IMG/VR virus record: IMGVR_UViG_3300022916_000054
Location: 1-32,511 of that record
Strand: one strand, 5' to 3'
DNA length: 32,511 bases
Origin: a virus
The translations under genes were made by a program, and so were the position numbers. Under the pieces are notes generated by a model. That model was given only the letters and a program-made list of their open reading frames with translations. It had not been told where the DNA came from and made no database searches. Below are positions 14,597-19,402 of this stretch, piece after piece. Position 1 is the first letter of the stretch. Every line of letters starts with the position of its first letter.

Positions 14597-14719
14597 TTAT
14601 TTATTTTTCTTCTTTTTTTCAAATGCCCCCATGGCTCTTTCTCTGGTTGCACTCATGCAATCGTTGCATTCAGCAATCTCTCCCTGGGTTTGTTTGCCAC
14701 ATTTTTTGCATTCTATCAT
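14597..14719 (-). CDS. Tiny zinc-ribbon protein
   Basis: This 40-residue product starts in an ATGA overlap with the end of the EF-hand-like gene. It contains MIECKKCGKQ and ECNDCMSA, two Cys pairs 11 residues apart, followed by a basic helix ending KKKKNK. This is the classic minimal zinc ribbon. It may bind nucleic acid or a partner protein. Coding is supported by the coupled start and the Cys spacing. Confidence 0.62.
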   Translation of the reverse strand: MIECKKCGKQTQGEIAECNDCMSATRERAMGAFEKKKKNK

Positions 14720-15141
14720 TCTTCACATTCAAATGGAATCTCATTACCGTTAAGTCCGTCCTCTTCCATATCAAGGAACTTTTCCCAACAATCCATTCTT
14801 CCATCTTCGTTTATGTCTTCCCAGTGAACTAACGGGTGCGGTTGTTCTGATCGGTATAATTCCCCCCTGTTAGGTCTTCCATCACAGAAGTCATCATAAA
14901 GTACTGATTGCATATCTCCGTATTTGTTAGTTACTATGCTTCTACTAACACAGTCATCTTTAGTTCTTAGTCCTGGCTCGGCAGCATAAGTAGCTTCTAT
15001 TTGAGTCTTCATTCTTCGTTCTGCTCCGCGATCACCTACGAAATCTTGTAAGTAAATAGCTGAAGTAAATCCAATTAGTCCTATTGCTGCGGCAACCCAT
15101 TCCCACCTCACATTTCTTTGTTCAATTGTGTATTCTGTCAT
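14716..15141 (-). CDS. Single-span membrane protein with EF-hand/dockerin-like motif (paralogue B)
   Basis: This is a 141-residue protein from MTEYTIEQRN (an upstream in-frame ATG at 15171 would overlap the previous gene by 29 bases). A transmembrane helix is at about 15-33 (WVAAAIGLIGFTSAIYL). The outer part has Cys at DDCVS, DFCDG, MDCWE and FECEE. VHWEDINEDGRMD gives the D-x-N-x-D-G-x-x-D loop and DGLNGNEI follows, matching YWVDENGNGLMDD and GWNGDEI in the gene at 10649-11173. The shared layout indicates duplication. The function is unknown; calcium-dependent folding is suggested. Confidence 0.68.
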   Translation of the reverse strand: MTEYTIEQRNVRWEWVAAAIGLIGFTSAIYLQDFVGDRGAERRMKTQIEATYAAEPGLRTKDDCVSRSIVTNKYGDMQSVLYDDFCDGRPNRGELYRSEQPHPLVHWEDINEDGRMDCWEKFLDMEEDGLNGNEIPFECEE

Positions 15142-15142
15142 C

Positions 15143-15343
15143 TTAATTTTCAACCTTGCCCCTTTCAGCATACCCTTTAAATCTGTCTAGGTCATCTTTA
15201 GTAGTGTATTCCTTATTTGGAGTGTAGAATATGCACTCTTCAAATTTTTCATACATTTCACATCTATCTCCTTTTGTGTCTTTGCCACAAATATTATCCT
15301 CCCTTAAGAATAATAGGTTTGGGCATATTTCTCTGGAAGTCAT
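15143..15343 (-). CDS. Cysteine-motif small protein (CxIY family, member 3)
   Basis: This is a 66-residue product: EICPNLLF, NICGKD, DRCEMYEKFEECIFY, then a polar helix (TTKDDLDRFKGYAERG). The four-Cys arrangement and the closing ECIFY pair with EDCPIY and NCEIY in the two sister genes. GGAGGGAAG lies before the ATG, and the gene overlaps the one upstream by ATGA. Probably metal-binding; role unknown. Confidence 0.62.
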   Translation of the reverse strand: MTSREICPNLLFLREDNICGKDTKGDRCEMYEKFEECIFYTPNKEYTTKDDLDRFKGYAERGKVEN

Positions 15344-15651
15344 TCTTCCCTCCTTTGGTCCAAACTCTTTTTTCCAACATACTTTCCTTTGTCGTCGTAA
15401 TCATAGCGGGTTCGCCATTCAATCTTCTCTGGGTCTTCTGGAATTACTTCTTTGAATCTCCAGATCTCATTATTCTTTGCAGGATTTATGTATGCCAACC
15501 AATTTACTGGTTTATAGAAGATTCCAGTATCGCTATCTACTAGTACAACCGCGTCATCCCAGAAACCTCCCTCTGGAGATTTCACACTACCAATCCCTTC
15601 GTATGTTGGGTGTATCCTTCTCTTGTCTGTTGAGTCTTTGTATCCAGTCAT
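15340..15651 (-). CDS. Hypothetical protein
   Basis: This is a 103-residue soluble, charged product with a beta-like centre (DDAVVLVDSDTGIFYKPVNWLAYI) and a basic-acidic end (RTRYDYDDKGKYVGKKS). GGGAG lies seven bases before the ATG. It follows a hairpin-containing 39-base gap and leads into the Cys-motif gene by overlap. No family was recognised. Confidence 0.58.
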   Translation of the reverse strand: MTGYKDSTDKRRIHPTYEGIGSVKSPEGGFWDDAVVLVDSDTGIFYKPVNWLAYINPAKNNEIWRFKEVIPEDPEKIEWRTRYDYDDKGKYVGKKSLDQRREE

Positions 15652-15671
15652 TTATTTCTCCCTATTTTTAT

Positions 15672-15691
15672 AGACTTTTTAGAAAAAGTCT
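15672..15691 (-). repeat. TTTT-AAAA family hairpin abutting a stop codon
   Basis: AGACTTTTT / AAAAAGTCT pair across a two-base centre. On the minus strand the stop TAA of the holin-like gene runs into the stem. Its 3' flank is ATAAAAAT, then a ribosome site for the next gene. The element therefore sits inside the operon transcript. Confidence 0.55.
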
Positions 15692-15894
15692 TATTTGTTT
15701 TGCACGTAGTTCTTAACAAAGTATGTTAGTCCTGAAACAACTAATCCTATTGGCGCAGCATATTCTGCCGGAGCATTAGCTTGGAATGCAGCCATCATTG
15801 CTAGTATTGCTGGTCCCCAAATGATTGCTAGGTTCTTACATGTCTTCATGATTCCTGTCAACCAGGAATATTTTGTTTCTATTTTTTTTGCCAT
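15691..15894 (-). CDS. Two-span membrane protein, holin-like
   Basis: This is a 67-residue product from MAKKIETKYSW (chosen since GGAG lies about ten bases upstream and the previous gene ends at 15900). Hydrophobic segments are IWGPAILAMMAAFQANAP and APIGLVVSGLTYFV with a basic N-terminus and a short polar C-terminus. Size and two spans fit small holins, which form lysis pores, but other small viral membrane proteins look alike. It is not next to the candidate hydrolase gene at 8328, which weakens the lysis link. Confidence 0.55.
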   Translation of the reverse strand: MAKKIETKYSWLTGIMKTCKNLAIIWGPAILAMMAAFQANAPAEYAAPIGLVVSGLTYFVKNYVQNK

Positions 15895-15899
15895 CTTTT

Positions 15900-16160
15900 T
15901 TATTCTCCTGCCTTTGGCCAAAGGTCTTTATTTGTTCTGCCAGAGGTTCTAAGATCTCTCTCAATCTCCCACCTACTATCTGTAAACTCTTCACCGAAAA
16001 ACTGTTCTTCAGCTGAGAGTAAATCTACTAAATGATCTTCTGGTATTGCTACTAAAAATTCTGAGTCTCTCAGAACTGCATAGCCTGTTGAGTCTTTATA
16101 GACTGGGTCTCCTTCGTATCTTATTCCCTCTACCAGTGTGTGTCCTTTGTATGTGCTCAT
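15900..16160 (-). CDS. Hypothetical acidic protein
   Basis: This is an 86-residue product with a beta-hairpin-like start (GHTLVEGIRYEGDPVY) and EFLVAIPEDHLVDLLSAEEQ. No motif, signal or membrane segment. AAGGAG lies before the ATG and the gene is coupled by ATGA to its upstream neighbour. No family was recognised. Confidence 0.58.
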   Translation of the reverse strand: MSTYKGHTLVEGIRYEGDPVYKDSTGYAVLRDSEFLVAIPEDHLVDLLSAEEQFFGEEFTDSRWEIERDLRTSGRTNKDLWPKAGE

Positions 16161-16393
16161 TTCTTCTCCTTCTTTTTCCTATAGATTGCTTCAATCCCAT
16201 CTCTATCTTGACAGTAAAAATAATCCCAATCTGAATTGAAACGAGAATAAGTCCATAACTTTAAAGTCTTATTCCAATCTGCTGAATTATTCACTAATGC
16301 TTTTATCCAAATTCCTTCTACCTCTAATACCTCATCAAATATAATAACTTCGTCTTTTTCTTCTTTATTTTCAAATAAGTTTAATACTTTCAT
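16157..16393 (-). CDS. Hypothetical protein
   Basis: This is a 78-residue product, Trp- and Tyr-rich (GIWIKALVNNSADWNKTLKL), with a highly charged start and a basic end (YRKKKEKK). AGGAGG lies five bases before the ATG. It lies between the YopX-like gene and its overlap-coupled partner. No family was recognised. Confidence 0.58.
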   Translation of the reverse strand: MKVLNLFENKEEKDEVIIFDEVLEVEGIWIKALVNNSADWNKTLKLWTYSRFNSDWDYFYCQDRDGIEAIYRKKKEKK

Positions 16394-16402
16394 TTTTTCC
16401 TC

Positions 16403-16807
16403 CTATGAAGGGGTTGCACCCCTTTCATCCCCGCTTTTTAATAATTCTGGATTCTCGAATATGTTTCCTATTACTTCTACTTCTTCCATTAAAAATGATT
16501 CACTATAGTCTCCTGTTCCAAATGGATAAAAATACGCATGTTCTTCATCGTATTTAACAATCATCTTTGTGCTTCCAAATACTTCACAACCAATAATTAT
16601 ATCTCCTTCATAGATTTTTTTGCTATTCTTATCCTTTAGTCCTGTAAACTCTCCAATACTTTCTGGTTTAATTTCATAACGAGTAACTCCATTCTCCATG
16701 GTTATAATCTCATATTTCAATTTAAACCCTTCCTTATATTGATTAATAAATCCATATACAAACCCTTTTCCAAAAACAGGGGCTCCTCTAAATTTTATCT
16801 TTCTCAT
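16403..16807 (-). CDS. YopX-family protein
   Basis: This is a 134-residue protein. The start MRKIKFRGAPVFGKGFVYG and the block SIGEFTGLKDKNSKKIYEGDIIIG are the diagnostic features of YopX proteins, which are widespread in phages and prophages of Firmicutes and other bacteria and have no settled function. The later VKYDEEHAYFYPFG and VEVIGNIFENPELL also match the family plan. Presence in a virus with archaeal-type promoters suggests past exchange with bacterial viruses. AAGGAG lies before the ATG. The last codons contain a GGGG/CCCC hairpin (16409-16424). Confidence 0.82.
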   Translation of the reverse strand: MRKIKFRGAPVFGKGFVYGFINQYKEGFKLKYEIITMENGVTRYEIKPESIGEFTGLKDKNSKKIYEGDIIIGCEVFGSTKMIVKYDEEHAYFYPFGTGDYSESFLMEEVEVIGNIFENPELLKSGDERGATPS

Positions 16808-16841
16808 CTTTTTCTCCTTAACTCTTTTCTACCCCGAAATA

Positions 16842-17045
16842 TTATCTATATTTTTTTAGGGGTAATTCCTTTCTCATTTCCCTTCTCTGTAGTTCCAACT
16901 CAAGTTTAACTCCCTTTAGTTGGCTATTTTGTATTCCTGGTTCTCTACTTTTTCTTTTGTCTATTTGTAGTTCCCCAGTAACATAGGCCCAAGATGATGT
17001 CTTCTCTCTTGGTTTGTTTACTCTCTTCTTTTTACCTAATGCCAT
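16842..17045 (-). CDS. Small basic protein
   Basis: This is a 67-residue product with Lys/Arg throughout (MALGKKKRVNKPREK, LELQRREMRKELPLKKYR), helical in the second half. Likely nucleic-acid-binding by charge. There is no strong ribosome site, so translation may depend on the gene three bases upstream. No family was recognised. Confidence 0.5.
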   Translation of the reverse strand: MALGKKKRVNKPREKTSSWAYVTGELQIDKRKSREPGIQNSQLKGVKLELELQRREMRKELPLKKYR

Positions 17046-17048
17046 CTT

Positions 17049-17258
17049 CTAGTAGTATAACCAATAAACTGCAAAAAAGATTAGTCCTAAAATAAATCCT
17101 ATTGTGTTTAACAGTATATCTCTATCGTATTTTCCTTTCTTTACTGAAAATCCTATTATTGCTAATGCGATGGATATTCCTGGACTAAGCCAGCTAACTG
17201 CAATAGATGCGATTCCCATCCCATAACTTACTTTTGTTTTTTGTTTCTTTTTTCCCAT
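17049..17258 (-). CDS. Two-span small membrane protein
   Basis: This is a 69-residue product. A basic start (MGKKKQKTK) precedes IASIAVSWLSPGISIALAIIGF and, after KKGKYDRDILL, a second span IGFILGLIFFAVYWLYY. This layout occurs in DUF4190-like small membrane proteins and in holins. GGAG precedes the ATG. It is one of several small membrane proteins clustered here. Confidence 0.58.
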   Translation of the reverse strand: MGKKKQKTKVSYGMGIASIAVSWLSPGISIALAIIGFSVKKGKYDRDILLNTIGFILGLIFFAVYWLYY

Positions 17259-17438
17259 TTATTCTCCTTCCGAATGCATTTGTGTTGCATAGTCCATGAA
17301 CATTTTCGTTGTTTGTAAATTGTCTATTTGTTCGTCTGTTAGTGCTTTTAAGTCTATATTCTTATGTTCGCAGAAAGCCTCGAAAACTCCTCCGTGGCTA
17401 TTCTCTATGAACTCTATAATTGTATTTCCGTTTGTCAT
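17259..17438 (-). CDS. Small protein with AFC-EHK-IDL motif (paralogue 1)
   Basis: This is a 59-residue product: VFEAFCEHKNIDLKALTDEQ followed by NLQTTKMFMDYATQ. A related gene at 17859-18002 contains AFCKEHKIDLDTLTDEQ and NLLTTKVFRDF, so the two arose by duplication. It is a helical, soluble protein. It ends immediately before the start of the next gene. No known family was recognised. Confidence 0.58.
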   Translation of the reverse strand: MTNGNTIIEFIENSHGGVFEAFCEHKNIDLKALTDEQIDNLQTTKMFMDYATQMHSEGE

Positions 17439-17439
17439 T

Positions 17440-17559
17440 TTATTTTCTCCGTCTTATTTTTTTTATTTCGTTGTGTATGTGGATAAATCCTAAAATATTA
17501 ATAGCCATTAATACTATTGTTAATAATCCAATACCTTGCATATAATTTATAAAATCCAT
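17440..17559 (-). CDS. Tiny single-span membrane protein
   Basis: This is a 39-residue product with one span (GIGLLTIVLMAINILGFI) and a basic end (EIKKIRRRK) predicted to stay inside. It lies one base from each neighbour: the stop of the gene upstream and the start of the gene downstream. The tight packing supports coding. The role is unknown; possible holin, antiholin or membrane regulator. Confidence 0.52.
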   Translation of the reverse strand: MDFINYMQGIGLLTIVLMAINILGFIHIHNEIKKIRRRK

Positions 17560-17560
17560 T

Positions 17561-17707
17561 TTATTTACCTCGCTTAATTTCTACTTCTTTAGGCCCCCAA
17601 CGTAATGCTAGGTATACAAGTCCCAAGAATCCGCCCATGATCAACCAAAAGATCAACCATCCAACGCTTCCTGTAAATCCGTTTACAATTTGTGTTTTTT
17701 TCTTCAT
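17561..17707 (-). CDS. Tiny single-span membrane protein
   Basis: This is a 48-residue product from MKKKTQIVNG, chosen over an upstream GTG because GGAG lies eight bases before this ATG and the start overlaps the preceding stop (TAATG). One long span (SVGWLIFWLIMGGFLGLVYLA) is followed by RWGPKEVEIKRGK. The role is unknown. Confidence 0.55.
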   Translation of the reverse strand: MKKKTQIVNGFTGSVGWLIFWLIMGGFLGLVYLALRWGPKEVEIKRGK

Positions 17708-17862
17708 TATTTTTTCTCCTTGTCTTCTCTTTCTATAAATGTCCACTCTCTTGTTTCTAATTCATTATTATTAAGATTTCTAAATGAATGAATAATAAAT
17801 GCCCCATATATTGAGAGTACTATTCCAACAACTATAAACATAATTATTTCAAGACCATTCAT
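17707..17862 (-). CDS. Tiny single-span membrane protein
   Basis: This is a 51-residue product: an N-terminal span (IIMFIVVGIVLSIYGAFII) followed by a charged outside or inside tail (NNNELETREWTFIEREDKEKK). It is coupled by ATGA upstream and TAATG downstream. GGGGGG precedes the start as a possible ribosome site. The role is unknown. Confidence 0.52.
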   Translation of the reverse strand: MNGLEIIMFIVVGIVLSIYGAFIIHSFRNLNNNELETREWTFIEREDKEKK

Positions 17863-18002
17863 TTTATTCCCCCCTTCATATGAAAGTCCCGAAAGACCTT
17901 GGTTGTCAACAGGTTTTGTCCCTGCTCGTCTGTTAGTGTGTCTAAGTCTATTTTATGTTCCTTGCAGAACGCTGTTAAAACTTTACCTTTTTTTAAGCTC
18001 AT
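17859..18002 (-). CDS. Small protein with AFC-EHK-IDL motif (paralogue 2)
   Basis: This is a 47-residue product: TAFCKEHKIDLDTLTDEQ and LLTTKVFRDFH match the gene at 17259-17438 closely. It lacks about ten residues of the partner's N-terminus. It overlaps the end of the gene upstream by 20 bases; GAGG precedes the ATG. The role is unknown. Confidence 0.55.
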   Translation of the reverse strand: MSLKKGKVLTAFCKEHKIDLDTLTDEQGQNLLTTKVFRDFHMKGGIK

Positions 18003-18186
18003 TTTGTATTAGTTCCTCTATTTTTTTAGAGATCTTTTCCCCGTCGGTTTCGAAGGAAGTTACCACATCATCTAGTTCTTTATTATTCTCAAATGATAGG
18101 TTGATTATTAACTCTCCCGTTGGGTCGAATGGTATATTCTCTAATCCGGTTGTTTGAGTCCTTATCTCTTTAAGTATTGCCTTCAT
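17983..18186 (-). CDS. Hypothetical helical protein
   Basis: This is a 67-residue product, acidic in the middle (SFENNKELDDVVTSFETDGE) with a charged amphipathic C-terminal helix (ISKKIEELIQNELKKR). It is coupled by ATGA to the zinc protein upstream. No family was recognised. Confidence 0.55.
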   Translation of the reverse strand: MKAILKEIRTQTTGLENIPFDPTGELIINLSFENNKELDDVVTSFETDGEKISKKIEELIQNELKKR

Positions 18187-18470
18187 TTCTTACACCTACA
18201 CTTAACAGTGCCTCCGTTTGCGTCTTTGAAGTAGCCTGTGCCATTGCATAGGATACATTTGTTTGATCGTCCATCCTTAGTTTTATAGTGGCACTCATTG
18301 CAATGGAACCCATCTGAGGCGTACCGCCAATCATCTCTAGATAGCTTTATTCCACATTTAGCGCAAGAACTAATTATCTTGTTAAAGACCTCTTTTCCTT
18401 CTTTCCGTGAACTCCTTTCTAAAGGGTTCTTGAGGGCTGGAGCTGCTTTTAATATTGCGTCCCAACTCAT
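18183..18470 (-). CDS. Zinc-finger protein with DnaJ-like Cys repeat
   Basis: This is a 95-residue product with two metal sites: SSCAKCGIKL with FHCNECHYK, and KCILCNGTGYF with VKCRCKK. The C-x-x-C-x-G-x-G unit resembles the zinc repeat of DnaJ, and the first half resembles a LIM/ribbon-type finger. Likely binds nucleic acid or protein. It is overlap-coupled on both sides near the promoter end of the minus operon, so it may be made early. Confidence 0.65.
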   Translation of the reverse strand: MSWDAILKAAPALKNPLERSSRKEGKEVFNKIISSCAKCGIKLSRDDWRYASDGFHCNECHYKTKDGRSNKCILCNGTGYFKDANGGTVKCRCKK

Positions 18471-18721
18471 TTTGAATATCCTGTTTCCCCATCTTTCATC
18501 CTCTTTCTTAATCCAAGGTGTTCACAAATCATAACCTTCGCCTGCCCCTTCATGTGCGAGGACATTATTAGTGGTGGTTTTTTAGCCATTTTAAAATCTT
18601 CTAACTCCCCGAAAGCTATCTCCCAAAGAGAATATCCTTTTAACATAAGTTCTTCTATTGCCTTTCTACACTTTGGTTTTTCACAGGCATATTGTCCACT
18701 AAATTCACTATTCTTTCTCAT
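18467..18721 (-). CDS. Hypothetical protein with Cys/His pattern
   Basis: This is an 84-residue product. YACEKPKCRKAIEELMLKGYSLWEIAFGEL suggests a Cys pair followed by a helix-turn-helix-like segment; IMSSHMKGQAKVMICEHLGL follows with His and Cys. A DNA-binding role is possible but not shown. It is coupled by ATGA to the first operon gene. Confidence 0.55.
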   Translation of the reverse strand: MRKNSEFSGQYACEKPKCRKAIEELMLKGYSLWEIAFGELEDFKMAKKPPLIMSSHMKGQAKVMICEHLGLRKRMKDGETGYSK

Positions 18722-18864
18722 TTTATACTGTACTCCCAGATGAATTCCATTCCATCTTCCATTGGTAGGATTCTAGTTATTTCAAATACGTCTCCCTCTG
18801 CCGCAATGTTAGACACCGCGTAAGACAGTGGTTCGCTTCTTCCAGATTTATATATTCTTTTCAT
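18718..18864 (-). CDS. Small protein, first gene of the minus operon
   Basis: This is a 48-residue product (MKRIYKSGRSEPLSYAVSN...), compact and probably beta-rich (DVFEITRILPMEDGMEFIWEY). It is the first gene behind the divergent promoter, with GAGG before the ATG and a 25-30-base leader. It overlaps the next gene by ATGA. No family was recognised. Confidence 0.58.
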   Translation of the reverse strand: MKRIYKSGRSEPLSYAVSNIAAEGDVFEITRILPMEDGMEFIWEYSIK

Positions 18865-18907
18865 ATTGTAACACCTCACATGTTTCATATAACTACTGTG
18901 ATCTTAC

Positions 18908-18920
18908 TTGTTTATATAGT
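18908..18920 (-). promoter_or_regulatory. Promoter of the long minus-strand operon
   Basis: On the minus strand AACTATATAAACA has an archaeal TATA box with an A-rich BRE-like stretch before it. Transcription would start near 18890, about 25 bases before the ATG at 18864, leaving room for the GAGG ribosome site. This is the only good promoter seen for the 29-gene operon apart from a weaker one near 14590. Confidence 0.6.
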
Positions 18921-18924
18921 TTTC

Positions 18925-18938
18925 TATACTACGGTATA
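18925..18938. promoter_or_regulatory. Inverted repeat between divergent promoters (operator candidate)
   Basis: TATAC-TACG-GTATA is an inverted repeat with a four-base centre, located between the two divergent TATA boxes. It is well placed to control both directions, with the small RHH-like product of the plus-strand gene at 18994 as the natural candidate regulator. Confidence 0.4.
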
Positions 18939-18960
18939 TATATGTATATTGGAATAGGGA

Positions 18961-18974
18961 AAAGTATATAAAGG
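18961..18974 (+). promoter_or_regulatory. Promoter of the replication module
   Basis: AAAGTATATAAAGG combines a purine BRE-like start and TATATAAA. The ATG at 18994 lies about 25 bases from the box centre, so the mRNA should be leaderless, and no ribosome site precedes that ATG. This supports both the start choice and the archaeal reading. Confidence 0.62.
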
Positions 18975-18993
18975 AGTGTGACAAAGATAGAGT

Positions 18994-19146
18994 ATGGTTG
19001 ATAAAAACATTAAAGATCTAAGTGAAAGCGAATCATTAATCTGGTCTAAGTTTACACATATGGCACGATATAGAGGTTATAAGGTAAAGGACTATTTAAT
19101 GGATCTACTTGAAGTAGAGTTAGAGAAGTTTGAGAATAAGAAATAA
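18994..19146 (+). CDS. Small ribbon-helix-helix-like regulator
   Basis: This is a 50-residue product: a polar start, then IWSKFTHMARYRGYKVKDYL followed by a second helix MDLLEVELEKFENKK. Helix-turn-helix spacing and size resemble MetJ/Arc/CopG-type proteins, which bind as dimers to short inverted repeats, although the N-terminal strand is not obvious. It is the first gene of the plus-strand replication module, next to an inverted repeat. A role as the early switch regulator is inferred. Confidence 0.5.
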   Translation: MVDKNIKDLSESESLIWSKFTHMARYRGYKVKDYLMDLLEVELEKFENKK

Positions 19147-19165
19147 ATCCTCGGAGGTGGATAGG

Positions 19166-19393
19166 ATGGAAATAAAAATTTTACATGCACCAGATGTGCT
19201 TGGACTAGAACAACAAGTTAATGCTTTTTGTGAGTATGGGGTACCCGAAGATACGAATAAAGATTATTACTACTTTGGTTCTGGAAGAATAATAGACTTT
19301 TATAAAATTAAATACTATTTTAATTCAACTGTAATCGAGGGAGTAAAACAATTAGATTGTATTGCAGTAATAACAATTATGGACAGATTATGA
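19166..19393 (+). CDS. Hypothetical protein upstream of the replication gene
   Basis: This is a 75-residue product from MEIKILHAPDVLG, preceded by GGAGG; an upstream in-frame ATG lies inside the previous gene. The pattern (hydrophobic strand, LGLEQQVNAF helix, DYYYFGSGRIIDFYKIKYYF, VKQLDCIAVITIMD) resembles small alpha/beta proteins of unknown function common in mobile elements. It ends nine bases before the Prim-Pol start. Confidence 0.58.
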   Translation: MEIKILHAPDVLGLEQQVNAFCEYGVPEDTNKDYYYFGSGRIIDFYKIKYYFNSTVIEGVKQLDCIAVITIMDRL

Positions 19394-19402
19394 GGTGAGA
19401 TT

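Noticed and set aside
14591-14832. Plus-strand frames across the zinc-ribbon and EF-hand-like genes
   Set aside because: They are complementary to well supported minus-strand genes with Cys motifs and coupled starts.
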